This document shows positions 6,977 to 14,317 of a stretch of 36,345 nt of DNA, piece after piece. Source of the DNA: Sphingomonadales bacterium UBA6157 (GTDB lineage Bacteria > Pseudomonadota > Alphaproteobacteria > Sphingomonadales > Sphingomonadaceae); NCBI GenBank assembly GCA_002423025.1, contig DIUN01000026.1, positions 1,085 through 37,429 of the forward strand, in the 5' to 3' direction. The notes below the pieces were generated by a model. That model had not been told where the DNA came from, did not search any database, and saw only the letters and a list, made by a program, of their open reading frames with translations. The position numbers and the translations under genes are program-made. How positions within the stretch are numbered: the stretch's first letter is position 1; each line of letters begins with the position of its first letter.

Positions 6977-7728
6977 GCCTGCTCGGCCTTTTTGCCCGTC
7001 GGGCGCCGCGCATTTCCGCCAGCGCACTGCCCGCCACGCTCGAAATCGCCGGCCGCAGCCTGCCGCTGCTCGCTACCCGCAGCCGCACCACCCGCACCAT
7101 CCGTCTGCGCGCCGATGCCGTGCAGGGTGCGCTGCGCCTCAGCCTGCCGATGCGCGGTGGCATCCCCGAGGCGCTGGCGCTCATCGCCTCGCACGAGGGC
7201 TGGATCGCGGCGCAAGTCAGCCGCTGGCCGCAGCCGCTGCCCTTCACCCCCGGCGCGATCATCCCGTTCGATGGCGAGCCGATCGTGCTGGAATGGCACC
7301 CGGCTCACCCGCGCCAGCCGCGCCTGCATGCCGATGCGCTGCGAATCGGTGGCCCGGAAGCCAGCCTGCCGGCGCGCACGCTGCGCTGGCTCAGGGCCGA
7401 GGCGCTGGCGGACATGGCGGCCAGCACGCACGAGATCGCCGCCGAAGTGGCCCGGCCGGTCACGCAGGTGCGCGTGGGGGACCCTCGCGCCCGCTGGGGC
7501 AGCTGCAGCACCACGCGCGGTGTCATCGCCTATAGCTGGCGGCTGATCCTGGCGCCCACGCACATCCGCCGCAATGTCGTGGCGCATGAGGTGGCGCACC
7601 TTGTCCATGGCCATCACGGCCCGGCGTTCTATGCGCTGCTCGCCGGGCTTGATCCGAACACCGGCGCCAGCAAGCTCTGGCTGCACAGCCATGGCGCAGC
7701 GCTGCACTGGGTGGGTCGGGAGGCCTAG
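6973..7728 (+). CDS. YgjP-like (DUF45/WLM) zinc metallopeptidase, non-standard start
   Basis: The C-terminal half has the unmistakable family core: VRVGDPRARWGSCS, YSWRLILAPTHI and the zinc motif VAHEVAHLVHGHHGP, ending at a TAG that interlocks with the edd stop (CTAG, 7725-7728). The first standard start codon in frame is GTG 7120, but that would remove the conserved N-terminal strand region (EIAGRSLPLLATRSRTTRTI, RLRADAVQGALRLSLP), which is clearly coding back to about 6979. The frame is open to a stop at 6946 and has no ATG, GTG or TTG before 7120. I place the start at CTG 6973, which overlaps the YcgN stop as CTGA and has GAGGGCGAG just upstream (251 residues). CTG 6979 is the alternative. 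The start is inference; the family is secure. Confidence 0.85.
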   Translation: MSLLGLFARRAPRISASALPATLEIAGRSLPLLATRSRTTRTIRLRADAVQGALRLSLPMRGGIPEALALIASHEGWIAAQVSRWPQPLPFTPGAIIPFDGEPIVLEWHPAHPRQPRLHADALRIGGPEASLPARTLRWLRAEALADMAASTHEIAAEVARPVTQVRVGDPRARWGSCSTTRGVIAYSWRLILAPTHIRRNVVAHEVAHLVHGHHGPAFYALLAGLDPNTGASKLWLHSHGAALHWVGREA

Positions 7729-9542
7729 AGCCCCGCCGCCGCGAGCATCGCCGAGGCCCCGGCTTCCGCATCATCCGAGCCGTTGCGCATCAGCGCAAAC
7801 AACTCGCGGCCGGTGCCCTCCGGCTGGGGCGGCGCGGGCGCCGGCGTGCGGGCGCTAAGGTCGGCACTGGTCTCCAGCCGGCCCGTATGGCCGCACAGCG
7901 TCACCACATCGCCATCACGCAACAGCGCCAGCGGGCCGCCGCCGGTCGCCTCGGGGCAGACATGAATCGCCGCCGGCACCTTGCCGCTAGCGCCGGACAT
8001 GCGGCCATCCGTCACCAGAGCCACGGCGAAGCCGCGGTCCTGCAGCACGCCGAGTGCCGGGGTGAGCTTGTGCAGCTCGGGCATGCCATTGGCGCGCGGC
8101 CCCTGGAAGCGCACCACCACCACCACGTCCCGTTCCAGCTCGCCGGCCTTGAAGGCGCGCAGCACGTCATTCTGGTCCTCGAACACCCGGGCCGGGGCGC
8201 TGATCGTCCAGCGGTGGCTCTCCACGGCGCTGGTCTTGATGATGGCACGGCCCAGGTTGCCCTGCACCAGCCGCATGCCGCCATCAGGGGCAAAGGGCGT
8301 CGCCACCGGCGCCAGCACGCCAGGGTCGCCGCTGGCCTCGGCCACCGGCTTCCATTCCGCGCCGGCGCTGCCCTGCTCGGGCGCCTGCGTCCATTCGGCA
8401 AAGCTGCCGCCGATCGTGCCGATGTCGCCATGCGCCAGCCCGGCGCCCAGCAGTTCGCGGATCACAAAGCCCATGCCGCCGGCCGCATGAAAGCCGTTCA
8501 CATCGGCAGCGCCGCCCGGATAGACCCGGCAAATCAGGGGCACGACGCTGGAGAGCCGGTCAAAATCCTCCCAATCGATGCGGATACCCGCCGCCCGCGC
8601 CATGGCCGGCAGGTGGATGGCATGGTTGGTCGAGCCGCCGGTTGCGAGCAGCCCGATGATGGCATTGACGATGGCTTTCTCGTCCACCAGCAGCCCCAGT
8701 GCCTTCTCTGGCAACGTTCCCAATGGCGCTGCCATGCCCGCCAGCCGGTGCACGGCGGCGCGGGTCAGCTGGTTGCGCAAGCTGTTGCCGGGGTTGACGA
8801 AGCTGGAGCCGGGCAGTTGCAGGCCCATCATCTCCAGCAGCATCTGGTTGGAATTGGCGGTGCCATAAAAGGTGCAGGTGCCGGCGCCATGGTAGGAGGC
8901 GGCCTCGGCCTCCAGCAGCTCCTCCCGGCTTGCCTTACCTTCCGCGAACAGCTGGCGAACCCGCGCCTTCTCCTTGTTGGCAAGCCCCGATGGCATCGGC
9001 CCGGCCGGCACGAACAGCGCCGGCAGATGCCCGAAGCGCAGCGCGCCGATGAGCAGGCCGGGCACGATCTTGTCACAGATGCCGAGCAGCGCCACGCCCT
9101 CGAACATCGCGTGGGATAGCGAGACAGCGGTGGCCATGGCGATCACGTCACGGCTGGCGAGGGACAGGTCCATGCCGGCCTGGCCCTGGGTCACGCCATC
9201 GCACATCGCGGGCACGCCGCCCGCCACCTGCGCCGTGGCGCCCACTTCGCGGGCAAACAGCTTCATTTGCTCGGGGTAGCGGCCGTAGGGCTGATGCGCC
9301 GAGAGCATGTCGTTATAGGCCGTCACGATGCCGATGTTCATGGCGTCGCCAGCGCGGATGGCGGGCTTGTCGTCTCCGGCGGCGGCAAAGCCATGGGCAA
9401 GATTGCCGCAGGAAAGCCGGCCGCGCGCCGTGCCGGCAGCTGCCTCGCGGGCGATGAAATCCAGATACGCCTGCCGGCCAGGGCGCGAACGTTCGATGAT
9501 CCGCTCGGTCACGGCCTGCACCACCGGGTTGAGGCTCGCCAT
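7725..9542 (-). CDS. edd: 6-phosphogluconate dehydratase (Entner-Doudoroff pathway)
   Basis: Edd dehydrates 6-phospho-D-gluconate to 2-keto-3-deoxy-6-phosphogluconate, the committed step of the Entner-Doudoroff route. It belongs to the IlvD/Edd Fe-S dehydratases. Visible signatures are GIVTAYNDMLSAHQPY, VPAMCDGVTQGQAGM, LLGICDKIVPG and AGTCTFYGTANSNQMLLEMM, whose cysteines bind the cluster, and the late TDGRMSGASGKVPAAIHV. The start at 9542 (605 residues) is preferred over ATG 9548 because AAGGA lies seven bases before it and only one base before the other. It stands alone on the minus strand; zwf, pgl and eda are not in the window. Its stop interlocks with that of the convergent metallopeptidase. 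Confidence 0.97.
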   Translation of the reverse strand: MASLNPVVQAVTERIIERSRPGRQAYLDFIAREAAAGTARGRLSCGNLAHGFAAAGDDKPAIRAGDAMNIGIVTAYNDMLSAHQPYGRYPEQMKLFAREVGATAQVAGGVPAMCDGVTQGQAGMDLSLASRDVIAMATAVSLSHAMFEGVALLGICDKIVPGLLIGALRFGHLPALFVPAGPMPSGLANKEKARVRQLFAEGKASREELLEAEAASYHGAGTCTFYGTANSNQMLLEMMGLQLPGSSFVNPGNSLRNQLTRAAVHRLAGMAAPLGTLPEKALGLLVDEKAIVNAIIGLLATGGSTNHAIHLPAMARAAGIRIDWEDFDRLSSVVPLICRVYPGGAADVNGFHAAGGMGFVIRELLGAGLAHGDIGTIGGSFAEWTQAPEQGSAGAEWKPVAEASGDPGVLAPVATPFAPDGGMRLVQGNLGRAIIKTSAVESHRWTISAPARVFEDQNDVLRAFKAGELERDVVVVVRFQGPRANGMPELHKLTPALGVLQDRGFAVALVTDGRMSGASGKVPAAIHVCPEATGGGPLALLRDGDVVTLCGHTGRLETSADLSARTPAPAPPQPEGTGRELFALMRNGSDDAEAGASAMLAAAGL

Positions 9543-9548
9543 CGTCAT

Positions 9549-9650
9549 TTCCTTCGCAGTTTCGGCAAGGGCACGGTGGCCCTGTCATCCATGATGCTTT
9601 TAGCGGGTCGCCAGCCGGTTGCGAACCTCGTTGTCACCGCGCCAGGAGCC
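9549..9650. other. Intergenic spacer, SH3 gene to edd
   Basis: About 100 bases between two minus-strand genes. I see no coding potential and no clear terminator. The edd promoter should lie here, but no hexamer pair stands out. AAGGAA at its edge is the edd ribosome-binding site. Confidence 0.5.
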
Positions 9651-10175
9651 TCAACCCGAAATCGTCTCATTGGGGTAGGTGCCCCAGAGCTGGCTGCGCA
9701 GGATATAGCCGGAGCGCCCGGCGTTCGAGACGCGGCACCAGACGTTCTCGCACAGCGTGATGTTGACCACCGTGCCATCCTCGATCCGCCAGGCGATGCG
9801 GGATTGCAGGTCAGGCGAGGTGTAGAGCGTGCGCACCTCGCCCATCACCATGGCGGTGCGCTCACCGGTGAGCAGGGACTTGTTCATCCAGCCGATGGTG
9901 CCCTCCGGGTCACGCACCTGCCGCCAGATGCCATATTCGCGCAGAACTTCCATCGGCAGGCCGCGCCGGCGATATTCCCAGGCGATCGGGAAGCGCCGGT
10001 CATCCGGGCCGGTGCGCATCATGGCCTTGTTGCTCTTGAGCGAGACAAAGCGCGGCACCGGCAGGGTGGTGGTGCCATCGGCGCGCTCCTGCGCCTGCGT
10101 GGCGGCAGGCAGCAGCGCGGCAGCGGCGAGCAGGGCGAAAGCGAGAGTTTTTGCAGTGTGATTGCGCATGGCCAT
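9651..10175 (-). CDS. Secreted bacterial SH3-domain protein
   Basis: 174 residues. A signal peptide (MAMRNHTAKTLAFALLAAAA through ATQAQ) is followed by two bacterial SH3-like repeats: one from RFVSLKSNKAMMRTGP to IGWMNKSLLTG, the second from VRTLYTSPDLQSRIAWRI to GYILRSQLWG. A CENVWC cysteine pair may form a periplasmic disulfide. This matches the SH3_4-type proteins common in Alphaproteobacteria, thought to bind cell-wall or protein ligands; the exact role is unknown. Two ATGs (10175 and 10169) are possible. The open frame continues upstream, but it only runs antisense to the 2-hydroxyacid dehydrogenase gene. The divergent neighbour starts 40 bases away. Confidence 0.9.
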   Translation of the reverse strand: MAMRNHTAKTLAFALLAAAALLPAATQAQERADGTTTLPVPRFVSLKSNKAMMRTGPDDRRFPIAWEYRRRGLPMEVLREYGIWRQVRDPEGTIGWMNKSLLTGERTAMVMGEVRTLYTSPDLQSRIAWRIEDGTVVNITLCENVWCRVSNAGRSGYILRSQLWGTYPNETISG

Positions 10176-10214
10176 GTCTTGACGCACCCGGCGGCAAGGG
10201 GCAACCCTTTGCAC

Positions 10215-11225
10215 ATGGCTCCTGCACCCACTCCACCGCGCCCGCGCCCCAAGGTCATCGTCACCCGCCGCCTGCCGCAGGCGGTCGAGACTCGCATGGC
10301 CGAGCTCTTCGATGTCGAGCTCAACCTGACGGATGTGCCGATGAGCGCGGCGCAACTCGCCGATGCCGCGCGCCGCTGTGATGTGCTGGTGCCGACGGTG
10401 ACGGACCATATCGACGCGGCCGTGCTTGCTGCCGCCAGCGATGCCGGCCGGCTCAAGATCCTCGCCAATTTCGGCGTCGGCGTCGATCATATCGATCTCG
10501 GCGCTGCCCGCGCCGCCAATGTCGTTGTCACCAACACGCCCGGCGTGCTCACCGATGATACGGCGGACATGGTGATGGCGCTGATCCTCTCGGTGCCGCG
10601 CCGCCTTGCCGAGGGCGAGAAGCTGGTGCGCGCCGGGGAGTGGAAGGGCTGGTCCCCCACGGGCATGCTCGGCCACCGCATCACCGGCAAGCGGCTCGGC
10701 ATCATCGGCATGGGCCGCATTGGCCGCGCCGTCGCCACCCGCGCCCGCGCCTTTGGCCTCACCGTGCATTATCACAATCGCCATCGCCTGCCCGCCGAGA
10801 TCGAGGGCGAGATGGAAGCCACCTGGTGGGACAATCTCGATGCCATGCTGGCACGGGTGGATATCATCAGCGTCAATTGCCCGCACACGGCCGAGACGCA
10901 CCATCTCATCGGCGCGCCGCAGTTCGCCATCATGCAGAAGCAGGCCTATCTCATCAACGCCGCGCGCGGCGAGATCATTGATGAAAACGCCCTGTGCGAG
11001 GCACTGGCTGCCGGCCGCATCGCCGGCGCTGGCCTCGATGTCTATGAGCGCGAGCCGGAGGTCGATCCGCGGCTGCTCGATCTGCCGGGTGTCGTGCTGC
11101 TGCCGCACATGGGGAGCGCCACCTTTGAGGGCCGGCAGGCGATGGGCGAAAAGGTCATCGCCAATATCCGCGTCTGGGCCGATGGTCACCGCCCGCCGGA
11201 CCAGGTGCTGGAAGGCTGGGCCTGA
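10215..11225 (+). CDS. D-isomer-specific 2-hydroxyacid dehydrogenase (glyoxylate/hydroxypyruvate reductase-like)
   Basis: 336 residues, cytoplasmic, NAD(P)-dependent reduction of 2-oxoacids such as glyoxylate or hydroxypyruvate. The cofactor motif is GMGRIG (residues 165-170). The catalytic trio is Arg251 (NAARGEIIDE), Glu280 (YEREPEV) and His298 (LLPHMGSAT). The substrate-loop motif NFGVGVDHIDL precedes the nucleotide-binding domain. The start ATG 10215 is conventional, but TTG 10209, in frame six bases earlier, is better spaced (seven bases) from AAGGGG at 10196-10201. The gene is divergent from the SH3 gene and convergent with a GST, ending seven bases before that gene's stop. The substrate cannot be settled from sequence alone. 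Confidence 0.95.
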   Translation: MAPAPTPPRPRPKVIVTRRLPQAVETRMAELFDVELNLTDVPMSAAQLADAARRCDVLVPTVTDHIDAAVLAAASDAGRLKILANFGVGVDHIDLGAARAANVVVTNTPGVLTDDTADMVMALILSVPRRLAEGEKLVRAGEWKGWSPTGMLGHRITGKRLGIIGMGRIGRAVATRARAFGLTVHYHNRHRLPAEIEGEMEATWWDNLDAMLARVDIISVNCPHTAETHHLIGAPQFAIMQKQAYLINAARGEIIDENALCEALAAGRIAGAGLDVYEREPEVDPRLLDLPGVVLLPHMGSATFEGRQAMGEKVIANIRVWADGHRPPDQVLEGWA

Positions 11226-11231
11226 CGCCGC

Positions 11232-11864
11232 TCAGAGGATGAGCACGGCCCTGGCCGCATCGCGCTGGCGATAGCCTGCGTCCCAGGCGGCGATGTGCGG
11301 CGTGTCGGCGAGCAGATCGAGCTTGCCGAAGCGCGCGAATTGCAAGGCTGCCGCCAGCGTGCAATCGGCGATGGTGACGGCCTGCCCGGCCACGAATTCG
11401 CGCCCATCGGCCAGCCGCGCCTCAAGCGTCTTCAGCGGCGCCTGCATCCAGCTGCGTGCCCATGCGGCCACCGCCGGATTGGGCGGATAGCCCACTGGCG
11501 AGCGGGTGGCGTGGACCATGGTAATGATGCCGACCATGATGTCCTGATCGAGGCCGCGCTCCAGCGCCCGCACTTGCGCGCGGGCTTCCGGCGTCGTGCC
11601 GATCAGTGCCGGGCTGGGCCAGCGCTCCTCGCAATATTCGATGATGACGAGCGATTCGGTGATGACGGTGCCATCGTCCAGCTCCAGAAACGGCAGCCGC
11701 TGCAGCGGGTTCCTGGCCGTCATTTCGCCGCTGCGATGCTCGCCCTTGCGAAGGTTCACCATTACCCGCTCAAGCGGGATGGCGCAGCCGAGCCCGGCCT
11801 TTTCGGCAAGGTACAGCTCCACCTTGGTGGGGTTGGGAGCAACCTTCTGCGTGTAAAGCCGCAT
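11232..11864 (-). CDS. Glutathione S-transferase family protein
   Basis: 210 residues with the two-domain GST layout. The N-terminal thioredoxin-like domain contains RLYTQKVAPNPTKVELYLAE, NPLQRLPFLELDDG with the cis-proline, and TVITESLVIIEYCEERWP with the glutathione-contacting ES pair. The helical C-terminal domain has VTIADCTLAAALQFARF. The start at 11864 is chosen because AAGGAGA ends about five bases upstream; an in-frame ATG at 11885 lacks this. The protein could conjugate glutathione or act as a thiol transferase; the substrate is unknown. It is divergent from the DUF1223 gene about 130 bases away. Confidence 0.95.
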   Translation of the reverse strand: MRLYTQKVAPNPTKVELYLAEKAGLGCAIPLERVMVNLRKGEHRSGEMTARNPLQRLPFLELDDGTVITESLVIIEYCEERWPSPALIGTTPEARAQVRALERGLDQDIMVGIITMVHATRSPVGYPPNPAVAAWARSWMQAPLKTLEARLADGREFVAGQAVTIADCTLAAALQFARFGKLDLLADTPHIAAWDAGYRQRDAARAVLIL

Positions 11865-11992
11865 GCCTGTCTCCTTCGCCCGCATTGTGCTGGCCAGTCG
11901 CCGTTTTCTCTTCGACGCGCGCCGGACTGTAACCTGGCAGGCACCCGCCGCGAACCCGTGGCATGATAGCCCTTCGGTCGAAAGTCCCGCTC

Positions 11993-12661
11993 ATGCCCCG
12001 CACTCTCGCCCTGCTGCTGGCGCTGCTGCCCACGACTGCTCCGGCCGCCGAACTGACGGTGCTGGAGTTGTTCCAGAGCCAGGGCTGTACGTCCTGCCCG
12101 CCGGCCAATGCCAATGTGAATGCGCTGGCCAGCCGGCCGGACATTCTCGCCCTATCCTTCGCCGTCACCTACTGGGATGGCCTTGGCTGGAAGGATGTCT
12201 TTGCCAAGCAGGCCTTTACCGACAGACAATGGGCGTATGCGCGCGGCCTCGGCAATGCCCAGGTCTGGACGCCGCAAGTCATCATCAACGGCCGCAGCAC
12301 CATCTTGGGCAACAGGCGCGCACCGCTTGAGGCGCTCATCGCCGGCAGCCCCCGCGTGTCCAGCAAGGCGCTGAACCTCACTGCCACCAGCCTGGCCATC
12401 AGTGGAATGACCTCGAAGCCAGCTGACGTCTGGCTGGTGCGGTACGATCCGCGCAGCATCGACGTGCCTGTAAAGGCCGGTGAAAATGGCGGGAGAACAC
12501 TTCCGCACCGCAATGTCGTGCGCGAGCTCATCAAGCTTGGCCGCTGGCAGGGCGGCGCCGCAAGCTTTCCGCTGCCGGCGGCTCGCAGCCCCGGCCTCGC
12601 TACCGCCGCCCTGCTGCAGGGCGGCCCCGGCGGCCCGATTCTGGCGGCCGCCAAGGGCTGA
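11993..12661 (+). CDS. DUF1223 secreted thioredoxin-fold-like protein
   Basis: 222 residues from ATG 11993, with a signal peptide (MPRTLALLLALLPTTAPAAE) and a CxxC pair at Cys32 and Cys35 (QSQGCTSCPPANANVN). Further family motifs are VTYWDGLGWKDVFA, FTDRQWAYAR and VWTPQVIINGR. DUF1223 proteins are predicted periplasmic thioredoxin-like proteins of unknown substrate. An in-frame ATG at 11963 would add ten residues ahead of the signal peptide and is less likely; neither has a strong ribosome-binding site. It ends 32 bases from the convergent NPD-family gene. Confidence 0.93.
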   Translation: MPRTLALLLALLPTTAPAAELTVLELFQSQGCTSCPPANANVNALASRPDILALSFAVTYWDGLGWKDVFAKQAFTDRQWAYARGLGNAQVWTPQVIINGRSTILGNRRAPLEALIAGSPRVSSKALNLTATSLAISGMTSKPADVWLVRYDPRSIDVPVKAGENGGRTLPHRNVVRELIKLGRWQGGAASFPLPAARSPGLATAALLQGGPGGPILAAAKG

Positions 12662-12693
12662 TGCCCGTTGCGGCCGGTCCTTGCCGGGCGGTC

Positions 12694-14112
12694 TCAGTCG
12701 CCGGTCAGGATGCGGTCGACGAGCTGCTTCACCGTCGGCACGAAGCCGTTGGAGTAAAACGGGTCGGTGGCGAAGCGATAGGCGCTGTGGCCGGCAAACA
12801 TCAGGTTCTGCTCGGTGTCCCCGCCATGGGCGATCTCCTGCAGTGTCTTCTGGATGCAGAAGCTGCGCGGGTCGGCGAGCCGGCCGGTGCTGTTCGTCTC
12901 GCTGTCCGCCCAGGCGGAGAAGGCGCACTGGCTCAGGCAGCCCATGCAATCGGCCTGGTCCTTGCGTATGATGGTCTTTTCCGGCGCCGTCACGAACACC
13001 AGCGTATTGTCCGGCGTCTTCAAGGCATCGGTGAAGCCGGCGCCGAACCATTCCCGGGCGCGCAGCAGATCATCGCGCGTGACGTAATAGTTTTTCCGGC
13101 CCACCCCGACATCGAGCAGGAACTGATGGTCCCCGGTTGCGGCGGTGGAAAAGGCGATCTGCCGCTCCGAGCGCGCTTCGAGATTGCGCAGGAATGGGTT
13201 GCGAACAGCACTGGAGTAAAAGCCTGTCGGCGAGAACTGGTGGAGCAGGATGTCCCCCTCCTTGAGGGTCATCAGCCGCTGCTTCCAGGCTTCCGGAATC
13301 GGGCTCTCCTTGGTCAGCAGCGGGCGTGTGCCGAACTGGAAGACGATCTGCCCAAGCTCGGGATTGTCGAGCCAGTTGCTCCATTCGCGCAGCGCCCAGA
13401 CGCCGCCGGCCATGATGATCGGCACGCTATCGGGAATGCCGGATTCGCGCATGGTGGTGCGCAGGTCCCGCACCCGCGGGTAAGGATCCTGCGGCACGCG
13501 CGGGTCCTCGGCGTTCGAGAGGCCGTTGTGGCCACCGGCGAGCCAGGGGTCTTCATACACCACGGCACCCAGCCATTCCGAGGCCTTGGAATAGGCGCGC
13601 TTCCACAGCGCCCGGAAGGCGCGGGCGCTGCTGATGATCGGGTAGTAATAGACGCCGTGGCGCGCCGCGATCTCGCTGAGCTTGTAGGGCATGCCGGCGC
13701 CGCAGGTGACGCCGTTCACCAGGCCCTTGGTACGCTCGAGCACGCCTTCCAGCACACGCTGGGCGCCGCCCATCTCCCACAACACGTTGATATTGATGCC
13801 ACCGACGCCACGGCTCAGCTCGGGAGCCGCCATCTCATAGGCGCGCTGCACCTGCTGCACGCCGCCCTCGATGGCATAGTTCACCAGCTCCTCATGGCGC
13901 TCGCGGCGCGTCAGGGCATGGTAGATCTGCGGGATGATCTTGCCGGTCGGATCATAGCTGTCGGCATTCACGGCCGAGATGGTGCCCACGCCCCCGGCCA
14001 GCGCCCAGGCGCCGGACGAAAGATGGTTGGTGGCGGCAACACCCTTGCCCCCCTCAACCAGCGGCCACACCTCGCGGCCGCCCATGGAAATCATCTTCAA
14101 ACCGTTCAGCAT
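12694..14112 (-). CDS. NPD/nitronate monooxygenase-family FMN protein with C-terminal cysteine motif
   Basis: 472 residues in the 2-nitropropane dioxygenase/nitronate monooxygenase superfamily (FMN TIM barrel). Seen are GGKGVAATNHLSSGAWALAG, GGIGININVLWEMGG-like strands, GLVNGVTCGAGMPYKLSE, and the phosphate-binding part PIIMAGGVWALREW followed by FGTRPLLTKESPIP. The last ~85 residues carry C-x2-C-x3-C (389, 392, 396) and Cys419, suggesting an Fe-S or zinc site not found in classic nitronate monooxygenases. The start is ATG 14112, matching the expected N-terminus; a TTG at 14154 would add 14 residues. It is transcribed on its own, after the pnp terminator. The true substrate is uncertain. Confidence 0.9.
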   Translation of the reverse strand: MLNGLKMISMGGREVWPLVEGGKGVAATNHLSSGAWALAGGVGTISAVNADSYDPTGKIIPQIYHALTRRERHEELVNYAIEGGVQQVQRAYEMAAPELSRGVGGININVLWEMGGAQRVLEGVLERTKGLVNGVTCGAGMPYKLSEIAARHGVYYYPIISSARAFRALWKRAYSKASEWLGAVVYEDPWLAGGHNGLSNAEDPRVPQDPYPRVRDLRTTMRESGIPDSVPIIMAGGVWALREWSNWLDNPELGQIVFQFGTRPLLTKESPIPEAWKQRLMTLKEGDILLHQFSPTGFYSSAVRNPFLRNLEARSERQIAFSTAATGDHQFLLDVGVGRKNYYVTRDDLLRAREWFGAGFTDALKTPDNTLVFVTAPEKTIIRKDQADCMGCLSQCAFSAWADSETNSTGRLADPRSFCIQKTLQEIAHGGDTEQNLMFAGHSAYRFATDPFYSNGFVPTVKQLVDRILTGD

Positions 14113-14156
14113 CGTGATCCGATCAACACCCTGCCAGTCCCTTGGCAGGCTCAACG

Positions 14157-14187
14157 GCTATAAGCGGATACGGGAGCCAAAGCGCAA
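14157..14187 (-). promoter_or_regulatory. Possible promoter of the NPD-family gene
   Basis: Read on the minus strand: TTGCGC (14187-14182), 19 bases, TATAGC (14162-14157), about 45 bases before the ATG. The spacing is longer than ideal, so this is a weak call. Confidence 0.3.
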
Positions 14188-14201
14188 GAAAATCCGTCCG
14201 A

Positions 14202-14216
14202 CAATTGGCTCAATTG
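14202..14216. promoter_or_regulatory. CAATTG dyad, candidate operator
   Basis: CAATTG-GCT-CAATTG: two copies of a self-complementary hexamer three bases apart, just upstream of the putative promoter of the NPD-family gene and after the pnp terminator. An AT-rich dyad in this GC-rich setting suggests a repressor or activator site. The regulator is unknown. Confidence 0.35.
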
Positions 14217-14264
14217 CGCCATATCGAGTGGCTGCGGCGGCATGACACGCCAGGTTCAGGCCAC

Positions 14265-14294
14265 AAAAAAGGCCGCGCCGTTGCCGGCGCGGCC
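14265..14294 (-). terminator. Rho-independent terminator after pnp
   Basis: Read on the minus strand, GGCCGCGCCG (14294-14285), a four-base loop and CGGCGCGGCC (14280-14271) form a perfect 10-bp GC-rich stem. It is followed directly by six T residues (14270-14265). It begins 24 bases after the pnp stop and ends the long rimP-to-pnp transcription unit. Confidence 0.95.
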
Positions 14295-14317
14295 TCCTTT
14301 GTCGTTGCAGCCGAGGC

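Noticed and set aside
7120..7122. GTG 7120 as the start of the YgjP-like peptidase
   Set aside because: It would cut off about 49 residues that match the family N-terminus.
9651..11189. A 512-codon minus-strand frame that would fuse the SH3 protein to a long N-terminal extension
   Set aside because: The extension is antisense to the 2-hydroxyacid dehydrogenase; the real protein begins at the signal peptide (10175).
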